Assembly (NCBI GenBank): GCA_002778195.1
Contig: PCDI01000005.1
Coordinates: forward strand, 2,915,093-2,979,092
DNA: 64,000 nt
Direction of reading: 5' to 3'
DNA from: Raffaelea ambrosiae
Taxonomy: Eukaryota; Ascomycota; Sordariomycetes; Ophiostomatales; Ophiostomataceae
Shown here in pieces: positions 29,341 through 39,651 of the stretch (positions are counted from its first letter, which is position 1; every line of letters begins with the position of its first letter). A model generated the notes under the pieces. That model did not search any database and was not told the origin of the DNA. It saw nothing but the letters and a program-made list of their open reading frames with translations. Both the position numbers and the translations under genes were made by a program.

Positions 29341-30610
29341 TTAGTATCCGTTCATGGTCACCCGCTGGGAGTTGCGGCTGATCTCCCGCTCAGCAGCGGG
29401 ACTGATGGGCCGGCTGTGGGCGCCCTGGGCGCTGCTCTCCTTCAGAGCCAGCAGCTGCTTGGCACGGAAGGTCTCGTAGTGGATCTGCGAGGTGGTCTCA
29501 ATAAGGTCCTGAAGGTGGGTGCGCAGCAGGAAGTTGCGCAGGTGGATGAATTCGCAGTGGTTCTCGTCCTCGACGTTGATCACACCCCACCGGTTCTGGC
29601 GGGCCGGAACCGGCTTGCCGTTAACGAGAATTGACTTCTCCGAGCCGACAACGGCGAAGGGGATGAGGTTCTGCAAGGAATGGTTAGTTTCCACATACGC
29701 CGGGACTAGACCAGGAATTCCGTCTTGTCTCGCTACGTACCTTGATCTGCGAGTTCACAGCACGCTCCTCGTCATCGAAGTCATCGGCGTCATAGGGGTA
29801 CATCTTGAGGTTGTGGAAGGCAAACTCCTCCTTGATGCTCTGCTTGAAAGCCTGGCGCTCCTCGAGCGTCAGGGAGTCGGCCTTGGCAATGACAGGGACG
29901 ACGTTGACGACATCGGACAGCTTCTTCAGCACGACGATATCGATAGGCTTGAGCGAGTGGCCTGACGGCTGGATGAAGAACAGGCAGGCGTGAATGCGAG
30001 TGTCCTGGATGTAACGCTCGCGCTGGGCGGTGAGCTCTTTCCGCAGGTAGGCAGAGTGCTGGTCCTTGATGTACTTGACGATGGGGTCCCAGCAGCGGTC
30101 GTTGTTAATCAGATCGCCGTAGCCGGGAGTGTCGACAATGTTCAGACGGAGCCGCACGCCGTTCTCCTCGATGATGTGCGACACGCTGTGGATCTCGGTC
30201 GTCGAACGGATGGTCTCATCTGGCAGCAGACGGCCCTTGGACTCCATCAGGTGCGAGGCGAAGATGGTGTTGATGAGGGTGGACTTGCCGAGACCGGTCT
30301 GGCCTGTGTAGGAGGAGTAGAGTCAGCAGTGCGTTTCGCGAAGCAAGGATAGCCGTGGCCAAAGAGGCAAACCCAGCAAAAAGAGCAGGCCATTTTTTGG
30401 CATCACAACTGCCGGCCACAACGAAGCACGAGACGCTACGTGTCAAGAATCAAAGAGAGAAAAAAAAAACCAGCAGACACGAGACTTACCAACGCAGATA
30501 ACGTTGAACTGGAAGCCACGCTTCAAGAGCTTGCGCTCGATCTGGGACGTGATGCTGTCAAAACCAACATGGCTCTGGGGGTAGATCGTTGCTGCAGGCA
30601 TGGCCGCCAT
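29341..30610 (-). CDS. CDC10: septin, Cdc10 class
   Basis: GTP-binding cytoskeletal protein that assembles with other septins into filaments at septa, branch points and the hyphal cortex. Three exons: 30490-30610, 29741-30303 and 29341-29670, 337 residues. The P-loop G-Q-T-G-L-G-K-S is at 41-48, completed across intron 1. DTPGYGD (switch II) and AKAD (guanine recognition) follow. The septin unique element includes NRWGVINVED and the block FLLRTHLQDLIETTSQIHYE. The tail after that is short with no coiled coil, which separates the Cdc10 class from Cdc3, Cdc11 and Cdc12. The first residues (YPQSHVGFDSITSQIE) also match Cdc10. Shares its upstream region with the bL32m gene. Confidence 0.95.
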
Positions 30611-31249
30611 CGTGTCAATCGGGGGAGCGGTGTGTTTGCTGGAGTGTGGTGATGAAACGTAAACACGTAGTCTTGTCAAGAAGCAGAAAGACAACCAGCA
30701 GACGATGTGAATGCGAGAAGGTCGACGTCGAGCGAGGCAGAGAAGGGAATGTCGCGATGCGGAGGAGACGAAATGAAGGGTTTCTTTTGGGGAGATTGAA
30801 ATTGGCAAAATTGTGGTGTTTGCACCTTCCGTTATATTAGTAGGGGGGGCACTTTCCCCTTTCTTCTTCTCAGTCGCGACCACCTAACGGTCGCCCACCT
30901 TCTTTCCTCTGGTGAACAGGGGGCAGAAAGGGGAACAAGCGCTGGCCGTGTCTGATTGGCTGAAATGGCGTCCGTGTGTCTGGGCAGACACTATTGGGTA
31001 GCCGGTAGCTAGGAGGGGTCCACTTACCTAGTGTGGGTTAGGCCACTCCAGAGTCGGCTTCGGGCTGGAGTTTGCAAAAAATCAAATCGAGAATCGAGAG
31101 AAATAGGCCAAGCTTCACGATCATCACCAAAAACAGCCTCACGCGACGACATTGCGCAGCGACGTGGCTATTGCCAATCCATTCGTCGTTGTCTACGTAT
31201 TTATTGCGTGCCCCGATAACTCATTCTGCTCCAGAACGGCCATATTAAA
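30611..31249. promoter_or_regulatory. shared divergent upstream region of CDC10 and MRPL32
   Basis: 639 bp between diverging starts. Two inverted CCAAT boxes (ATTGG on the plus strand) lie at 30955-30959 and 30993-30997, roughly in the middle, where they could serve both genes through the CCAAT-binding complex. No gene seen. Confidence 0.45.
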
Positions 31250-31759
31250 ATGGCCGCTGTCGCAGGCCCTCTCCGGGCGGCCGTCACCTCGACGACTCTT
31301 CTTCCTCGACTTGCCTCTACCTCAGCCCTCTCACCAGTGTCCATAATACCATCACGGCCCCTACGCTTTGCGACGCTTGTTATCCGGCAGCTCGCTGCAA
31401 TTCCTCTGCTTCCAGCCATTTCTCTGCCCCTGCCCTCCGTCCCACGATTGCTGGAAGGAATTTGGGAGTCAATACTGCGGGCTGTCCCCAAGAAGAAGAC
31501 GTCACATATGAAGAAGCGGCACCGGCAGATGGCCGGCAAGGGTTTGAAGGATGTCACTTCACTGTGCAAGTGCCCGGCTTGCGGGCGGACAAAGAGAATG
31601 CACCACCTGTGCCCCTACTGCACAGCATGTAAGTCATACCAATTTCCGGCTGCTTTACGGTGAGAGGACACATAGGGCTCTCTGCCGTTGTGTTTGCTTA
31701 TAGAGCATGTTCTAACTTTTCTTTAAGCAATACGCGAGATGTTGAAGAAGGCATTATAA
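31250..31759 (+). CDS. MRPL32: mitochondrial large-subunit ribosomal protein bL32m
   Basis: Component of the mitochondrial 54S subunit. Two exons, 31250-31628 and 31728-31759, 136 residues. The N-terminal 70 residues are rich in Ala, Leu, Pro, Ser and Arg with few acidic residues, fitting a presequence that in yeast is removed by the m-AAA protease. The mature part begins around AVPKKKTSHMKKRHRQMAGK. Four cysteines in CKCPACGRTK and HLCPYC form the zinc site. The 3' exon supplies only the last ten residues (SIREMLKKAL). The intron has a GTAAGT donor, a TCTAAC branch site about 10 nt from the acceptor, and an AAG acceptor, less common than CAG/TAG. Confidence 0.92.
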
Positions 31760-32476
31760 CTTCACCGACCTTGTGAACGGGTGCCCGCGGCTGTTCGCGG
31801 TTCTCAACTAAATTCCTACGGAGTCCCCTTCTAGGATGAAAGTATTGGAGATGCACGCAGTAAACAGTCCAACTTTGTTTTATTAAAACTGTCACAGCCA
31901 TCTATAACAAAAAGATTTGTACTATATAGCAACCACGGCATACGGTAGCCAGAGCTAGGAAAGCGATGCATGCACTGGCGCAGACCTCCTCTGGTTGATG
32001 CTCACGTTTTGCAGAAGAGGTTATCCTACCCTCGTACAGGCGCCAGAAGGGTCATTCTCCCATGTAAATAAGAAATGAAAAAACAAATTCAGATCCAAAT
32101 TCATAGACGATATGTCGGGTTGATGCGGGCACTCTGTGGCTCATCCAACGTCATCGATCAAGGTAAATGATGAGGCGAGATGGTGCATAGACACAGAGTA
32201 GACACAACCAAGATAGAGGTTTTACATCGGATCACATTGCATCGTCGGCAAGGCTTTAATTGTCTACAAAGTGACAGTCCGTAGACCAATTGCAGTAGCA
32301 GCCAGAGGGCGGCGCACCTGAAATGCGATTCGCCAAACCAGAAGGAAGCTCTTACACAAGGGAGAACCCCACATTGGATTTCGCAGGCGGCAAGAGCTCT
32401 AAAATTCGCCGCGCAAACACCTTTTCTTTCTACACAGTCGCCTTGGGACCCGGATCTCTGCACGACAAGTGCCACA
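31760..32476. other. intergenic between MRPL32 and SKI8
   Basis: 717 bp, the 3' flank of MRPL32 and the promoter and leader of SKI8. No gene, repeat or RNA recognised. Confidence 0.5.
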
Positions 32477-33687
32477 ATGGTAGGTCCATAGCCGCTCAAC
32501 TGCACATGTAGTCCGTTTCTGATCCTCTCCGCACAGTCAAAGCAGTACTACATCGCAAAGGCGGTGGACAATGGTAAGCTGCCTCGCAAAGACCCCGCCA
32601 GCAGGCAGAAATGGGCAGCAGCAAAGCAGAGCTGCAGAAAACTGACAGTTTACCTCTCTTGCCAGCCCACGAGACGGACATCTTCTCGATTGCGGTGACG
32701 CCCACCTCCGTGATCTCTGGCTCCGGCGCATCGACTCTCCGCATACACAGCACAGCCTCGGCCGAGTTCTCCATAGCCCAGTCCATCGACGGCGCCCATA
32801 AGCTGGGCTGCCACCATGTGGCCACGGCCAAGGGCGGCCCCGGTCGCGTCGCCTGCTCGGCCGGCTTCGGTGGCGAGGTCAAGGTCTGGCGGTGCAGTGA
32901 GGCGGGCGACTGGGAGCTGGATGTGACCCTGCGGCCGAGCGATCTGGCGGATGCCAGCGCCAGCACGGAGGCAGGAGGAGCCAAGGCGGCAGGTCGGTCT
33001 CGGGGCAGCACAGGCGACGCGTGGGCGCTAGCACTCAGCAACAATGAGCAGTATCTGGCATACACCACGCACGACGGCCGGGTCGGCGTGTGGGACTTGG
33101 CCGCGAAGGCGCGGCTGCTGATCTACAGCGCACACAACCGGGCCACCAGCAGCTTCGCCATGGCGGTCGACCTGAGCCAGGACGGCCGCTACACCGCAGC
33201 AGGATACCAGAATGGATCTGTCAGCGTCTTTAACAACGACCAGTCCAAGCTCGTGTTTGCGCTGCCAGGACTGGCCAAGCCGGTGCGGGCGGTGGCCTTC
33301 TCGCCCCTGGGCAAGCGCCTGGCCGCCGGTGGCGATGCCGGCGTGATTTCTCTCTACGACATGAAGCACGGCGAGCCGGTGGGCAACTTGACGCCACCAG
33401 GGCCGACGACGGGTGGCTCGGCGGTATGGGTCATGTCGCTGGACTTTTCGGCATCGGGCGAGTACCTGCTGGCCGGGTACATGGACGGGAAAGTGCGCGT
33501 CTGGAATACCGAGCTCGGCACATGCGTGGCCACCAATGGCGATGCCGACATGACAGCCATCTGGAGCGTCAGGTGGCTGCCGCCCAAGACAGAGAGGCCG
33601 GGGGCCGACACAGAGAGCTTCTGCACAGCGGGAGCCGACAAGGCGCTTACATTCTACCGCGAGGCTGGCTCGAACCCGATCATCTAG
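32477..33687 (+). CDS. SKI8: Ski complex WD40 subunit Ski8 (Rec14)
   Basis: WD40 propeller protein that holds together the Ski2-Ski3-Ski8 complex, which feeds mRNA into the cytoplasmic exosome; in fungi it also acts in meiotic double-strand break formation with Spo11. Three coding exons: 32477-32479, 32537-32573 and 32666-33687, 353 residues. The first exon contributes only the ATG, and the second twelve residues plus one base. This splicing yields the N-terminus SKQYYIAKAVDNAHETDIFS, which matches the Ski8 family pattern (KQY...NAH..DIF). WD-type endings include VGVWDLA and VRVWNTE. An uninterrupted frame from 32611 would also open the same body, but lacks the conserved N-terminus. Confidence 0.9.
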
Positions 33688-35469
33688 AAGGAAGCGACAG
33701 AGACTGTGGATTTGTTTATCGATACCGCTTACTGAAGCGTGCATAAGTTTTGCATTTCTCTGGGAGAAATCCTCCCAAGAGGAGTCGGCGGTCAACAATT
33801 TCTTGGAAGAGACTACTCGGGAAATTCAGCAGTTGATGGACTGACAAGAACCAGCCTTGCTTCACTTCCTGGCCTCCTCAACTTCTACGTAGCTGATGGC
33901 TTCGAGATGAGGCAAAAGCGCTAAGAATATGGAGAAGAAATGGAGGGCTATCTATTGGGTGCCGCGTGCACATGACGGCATTTTCTGTTCCCTCAACCTA
34001 TTGTAACATATTAAGCAACATGGGTTTATGCTTATTGAGGCAGCCCAAAATGCCCGTTAGAATTCAATCTCGGAAAATTTGCGCCAAGACATGACGAGCA
34101 CCAGAATCTGCGTCCTGAATCTCGCCAATTCGTCATTGTCGGATTCCGTAGAAGTATATGAAGAGAAATAAATGCATGGCAACGCCACCAGGGGCTGTCG
34201 CAGAAACATTGGTGTGTGGCAAGGATGTCGAGACGGCCCAGGCCTGGGATGAAGGCAGATCAAACCACGTGCACTTCTGGGACTGCGTGTCGATCAACGA
34301 CCGATCAAACGGCAGATGTGTGCTGGCTAGGGCCACATCCACGAATTCGCTTCTGGTGAGTTTTGTCTTGGAAGACGAGTGAAAGCGAAGAAAGACCCGG
34401 GGAAAAAATCAGAACTTGTTTTCACACTCGAGGAAAACCAAACTGTGGTGATGGTTGGCCAACGGCCTTTGGTTGCATTTCACGAATTCGCGGTTGCCAA
34501 TCCCCCGGATCTTGGCAAGGCCACACAGCAGAGAGTGAAGGCAGCAAATCAAGAAAAATAACAAAGAATAAAGAAACGAAAACTCGATATCAAGTCCAAA
34601 TTGGCACCAGCGTCAAATCCCAGGGCCCATCATCCATTTTTCGCCTCCAGCTCTTAAAGTCTATTCTGTGGCTTGAGTTGAGATCTTGGCAGCTAACCTA
34701 AAACTCCATCATAGGAAGAAACCCCTACAGAAAATAGTTTTGAAACCCCCAATTCCTTTCATAGGGTGCAGAAACACGGACACAACTAACGACAGATCGG
34801 CACTGGCCTGTGTGCGTCGGATTTGGCCCTCGGCCCGCCCTTCTTGCGTGCTTCTTGTCTTCCTTTACCAGGTCTACGTCTGCAGTTTTGTACACACAGA
34901 CAACGGTCAAAATGCCGGTCCACATCCCGCAAGGCAGGCCTCCATCCTCGAGAAACCTGGAGCCGATCCAGACTCGCTTTGTTATGGGTAGGGATGGCAA
35001 TTGTGTGAGAAAGACTGTCCTGGACCAAAAGTCCAGGGGACAAGGTCCAGAAACAGACCCCCTACACCCTGCCTGAATGCATATCGTCGAGCACACCTGC
35101 ATGCCTACCATCTACCCGGGTCTTCTCGTTTCTGTTCGGGTCAAGGGGCTTGTTCACTCTAGTCTCGCTGGGTCTTCCTCGTTCTCGTCTTTTATAGTTG
35201 TGATCTCCATTATTTGCTTCCTCCTCTCCTTTCCTCTGTCTCGACAGCTTCCTTCCTTTTCATGGCCTACGCATTCTGATGTAGTTTTTTCTCTCTTCCC
35301 GCTTCACTCTTCCAAAAGAGTTGCAACAGTCTGTGACTGGTTGTTTGGCCCCTGGTTGTTTCGTTTTCTTCTTCTTTTTTTATACTGATTTTGTAATATC
35401 TCCTTGCTCTTTTGTTCTTCTTCCTCTCCAACTCTCTCCATTTCACTTCTTCTTCTTCTCTGTCCAAAA
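33688..35469. promoter_or_regulatory. long upstream region of the GPI-protein gene
   Basis: 1.78 kb with no supported gene. The last 60 bases before the start at 35470 are a C/T-rich tract (about 35408-35464), common in leaders of well-expressed filamentous fungal genes. A TATA-like tatactga lies at 35381. The rest carries only short overlapping frames. Confidence 0.45.
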
Positions 35470-36442
35470 ATGAAACACTCTCCCTTCATATTCGCTCTCC
35501 TTGCCATGGCGGTCGGCTCCAGCTTGGCCCGTCCGGATCGCAGAACCGATGACTTGGATACACAGGAAGAGAAGGGCCTCCGCCAAGAGGAGCAAATTAC
35601 TCCAAGAGCCGGTTCCACGCTCGATCGATGTACTGAGCTGCAGCGCCTGACCGGCCTTCTAGACATTGCCAGCAATTCCACACGTCTCGATCAGAAGGCC
35701 CACGGCAACACAACCCGTGAAGCGGCCATCCGCAGCCAGGCCGCTGTCCTCCTCAACAGCACCACGCCTCAAGGTGCCCGCCTCCAGGAGCTGCGTTCCA
35801 ACGCAACCCTCGTCAACGCCTGCCAGGCTATCTTTGCCGTCAAAAGCAGTGACAAAGCCTGCATACGCCTCGACAAGCTTGAGTTCCGCGCTCGCATCGT
35901 CGCCAACTCCACCCGTCTGGAGCAGGCGACCCGCGGGAACGCCACGCGAGCCGCACAGCTGCGGCGGGAGGTCGCCGCTGACCGACCTATGCTGGTTGCC
36001 ATGCAGAGCAACACCACGCTGTTGGAGTTCTGCGCAGCCTTCCAGACGCGTGCCGACTGCAAGAAGATCGGGTCTCTCCAGAAGGAGGTAGACCTGGCAC
36101 GCAATGCGACCGCCCTGCGTCGGGAGTTCAACGGAAACACCACGCGTATCGCCGAGTTCCAGATGGAGGCTGTCGAGGCATCGGCTGAACTCGACCTGCT
36201 CCGAGACAATGCCACGCTCATGGGACTCTGCGATACGGAGGCACCATCTGTGCTGGATACTGGTGAGTTGGGTGTCCCCATGGAAGTGCTCGGGCACCGC
36301 GCGTATTAACATCATCTTAGCCAACCAAACACCAGGGAGCCAGGCATCTACCGACAACAGTGCCAACTCTGCGCCAGGCCATATTACAGCTGGCAGCACC
36401 ATGCTTGTGGTCTTGCTCCTGGCCGGCTTCCTCATCCTATAG
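35470..36442 (+). CDS. secreted, probably GPI-anchored protein with three Cys-bounded glycosylated repeats
   Basis: Two exons, 35470-36262 and 36321-36442, 304 residues. Residues 1-20 form a signal peptide ending SSLA. The C-terminus is a short hydrophobic helix (MLVVLLLAGFLIL) with no tail after it, preceded by small residues, as in GPI-anchored proteins; use of the second exon is what supplies it. The middle holds three repeats, each opened and closed by a cysteine (54/118, 131/188, 197/254), with internal sequons in the pattern N-x-T ... GN-x-TR ... N-x-TL. About ten N-glycosylation sites result. I do not recognise the repeat as a named domain. A cell-wall or surface role is inferred from the topology only. 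Converges on RTP1 across 275 bp rich in TG repeats. Confidence 0.8.
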
Positions 36443-36717
36443 CAGGCAATAGCCGATCCGACCTGTGCGTGCGTGTAGTTATGTGTTTGAACAACTGCTT
36501 CATGGTCAATGTTCTGTGTTTGTGTGCTTGTTTGTGTGCCTGTGTGTGCATGTGTGTCATTTGGTTTTTGTTGGCGGATTCTGGCCGTCGTCGTGTGGTT
36601 GTGCCTCTTCCTAAGGTCATCGCTTTCCTTCCCCTTTCAGCGATCTAAACTGTCGTTATCAAAAACACAAAGAAATGTATCCGTGAATGTGATTCATTCG
36701 ATCCATCGATCACTTGA

Positions 36718-39651
36718 TTACTCGATCTCTTCTATACGAGGTCGCTTGTTCGGCTTTGCCGTCTGCCCAAACAGTGGCTCTTCTGAGATGGACCCTCCAG
36801 GGTTGATAGACAACCCGGCTAATCTATTGAGTCCTGGCTGTTCGTCGGACAGAGCTTCCACGGGAAGCAGAGAAGCCATCTTCCAATTTTCCAAGCTTTC
36901 GATGACATCCACGGCGTGCTGTCTCACCAATCCATCATCGTCCGTGTCAGCAACATACCGCAAAATCCGCAAGATATCTTCCTGGCTCTGCTCGGTCAGA
37001 CCAAAGCCAAGACGCTGTTTGGCCTCTCGGGCCTCGTGCAAAGCCCGGACAAAACTGAGAATCAGAACAATGGCTGCTCGTCGCAAGATGGATTTCTCCA
37101 ATTCTGGCTCCATGGTGAGCACATGGAGACAAAGATCAACAGATCCGGATGCCAACGTAGAACCCAGGCCGGCGACGTTGGTGTCGATTGCCGATGCCAA
37201 AATGGATAGGGCCGAGGCTCGGATGCGGACGTCTTCGCTTCCACGCTTGCTGCCCCAACCTTCAACAATCTGGTTGAGAATCTCGATCCGCTCCTTTTCT
37301 TCCTCGTCCAAGCCTTCATCCATGTCACCGTCATCCTCATCCTGCCCAGCCAGATCCGGATCTTTCTTGCGGCGGTTCTCTTTCATCTGCCTAATCTTCT
37401 CGTCTCTTGCCTGTTTGGCCTCTGTCTTTGGCCGCTTTCCTCGCCGGCCGGCTGTCTCGAGGAGTGCCTGTCCCACAAGTTGTGCTGTGTCGCCCGTGAA
37501 TGTGGCACCGAGCCGTTGCACAACCTGGAGTAGTGCCTCGCCAAAGCGAAGGCGTGTGTCAACCTTCTTCGTCTCGTTCGCGTCCACATAGTTGTCCAAA
37601 AGCTCCTTGGTGGTCGATTTGGGGTGCCGATTGGCCAACAGTGTGAATATTTTGATCACCCGGAGATTGACATAGTCTTCGTTCTCGTCCAGCAATGACG
37701 ACATGAGAACGAGGAGAGCCGGAATGTCGAGCACGGGGCTGTTGCTCTGGATAAGGCCTTGGAGGAGATTTAGTCCTTCAGAGCGAACTGGAGGCGGCGA
37801 GTCAGATTGCATGATGTATGACATCGCCAGATTGTATGTCTTCCTGTCTTCGGCGCGCTGTTTGTCGACAGCTGCAGTACCCCCGTTGATCTCTACCGAC
37901 TCTGGACTGGCATCTTCAATCTCGTCTCTGAACTTCAAAAACAGCAAGAGATTCTTGGCCGTCTGAGCACTGTCTTCGACAGTAACACGGCTGGCCCTGT
38001 CGAGTGAGGCCTCGATAGACTGGACGATTTGTGGGTCCATTTTTGCTCTCCTGAATCCAGGTGCAGTCACAACAAGGTTGAGCAGACTCAGGATGATCGG
38101 CACCGTCTCATCTTCGGCAAGAGTAGTCTCGTCGAGTTCTTTGAGCAACCCTGAAACGAGCTCCAGGATTTGGTCCGGTCGCCCAGCAAGCTTCTCTGGA
38201 AACTTCTCCATCATCTTCTGTAAAATGCTTCCTTCCACAACTTTCGACATAGGATTTTCAGTGTCGATATTTATGTCCTCGGCGTCTTCTTCTTTAATCA
38301 GAACCACACCGCTATTGGCTGGCTTGTGCTCCTTTCTCCTGGCCGAGAGCCAACGGCCAAGTAAACTCAGGAAAATAGAAGAAATCTCATCATCAGTTGC
38401 TATCTCACCCAACAGGTCCAACAAGGCGTCAGACTTGGGGCCGATTTCGCTCCATCTTGACTGGAGAGCGTCGATAGAGTATGCAGATGTCGTCTTATCT
38501 ACTATGATTCTAATACCGCCGTTGTCTCCCGTGGCTTGATAATTCCATTGTGGCTGCTTTTGTGGATCATGTGAGCCATTGTATAGTAGATCATGAACAA
38601 TGGGTACGGCCTTGTCCGCTGAGGTAGTTATCTTGAGGTAGATTTTGAGTAGATTTCTCGCTGGCAGGCAATATTCTTCTTCGCAGTAGCTAGAAGCATT
38701 TGGCCAGGACGATAATGCCCATAAAGGCAGAAAAATTGGGCTCAGTAGTCGTCGTGTGAGTCCTGGATTGGGATGCGAAATGATGAGTGTTTGCAACCTC
38801 CGAAGGCCCTGGGACACATCTTCGGCTGTCGTCAGAATTTTGTGTGCATTTCTTTGAAGGTCGATAACTTCATCGTTGTATGCGCTGGTCGGAAGAGGCA
38901 CAAGACTCTTTCCAGTAGTCGGGTCGACAGCCTTAAGCATGGGCTCTGCAAAGTATGTCCATCCCGGGGTACCTAAAACCACGCCTGTTAGAAGAAGCGC
39001 ATCTAGTAAAGCTGTGTCGATAGACTCCAATAACCCACCGGGAGCACCGAAGCTCTTTCGGCCAAGAATACCAAAGCCGATGACGTAGGATGCTACCTTT
39101 GCCAGCTCCAGGCCGTCGTGACCGTCAAGTAGTGACAGAAGCTGTCCAGAGATCCCGCGGAACCAGTCTTCAGCCGAGATGCCGGTTGGCGGGCTGGCCA
39201 ACAGCCTTGTTGCCATCTTGAGTGCTTCATGGGTAATGCTGGCACCCTGTTTTTGCGGAGCGGTTGAATCTGTTGCGTAGGAGAAAGTTGAGGGATGGAC
39301 AGAAAAGACAAACTCTAGAGTGGCCCTCACGCCATCTTCCCTGAGTGGCAGTTTGGCCAGTACGCTCACGAATTGGGTCCGCAGCCATTCTGGCACTTGT
39401 CCGGGCCGGATGATGATATTAAGCACAGGTATGAGTACCAAAGGTGTTGTCCTAAAATGATTAGATTATCTGAATAGTGTTTTCGGAGCGTCTCTATCGC
39501 GGTCTTACCTCTGGACGAGATCTTCAAACTGTCGTTTGCTCGACGCTGATGCTGGGTCGTGGGCTGTATTTGGATCGAACGCTTTGGATCCCAGACCCAT
39601 CAGAGACTCTAAGAGCGCTTTCTGCGTTCCCGGCGCCTCGTTTTGCGCCAT
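36718..39651 (-). CDS. RTP1: RNA polymerase II assembly factor Rtp1 (TANGO6 family)
   Basis: HEAT-repeat protein that in yeast helps assemble RNA polymerase II subunits and bring them into the nucleus; the animal relative is TANGO6. Two exons, 39509-39651 and 36718-39451, 958 residues. The whole protein reads as alpha-helical HEAT-like repeats. The two family-defining C-terminal regions are visible: one around RSEGLNLLQGLIQSNSPVLD and VNLRVIKIFTLLANRHP, with RFGEALLQVVQRLG shortly after, and the final one around SILRRAAIVLILSFVRALHE, ending in a disordered tail with KPNKRPRIE. An acidic and basic linker (GRRGKRPKTE ... DEDDGDMDEGLDEEE) separates them. The intron (39452-39508, 57 nt) is standard. 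Confidence 0.85.
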
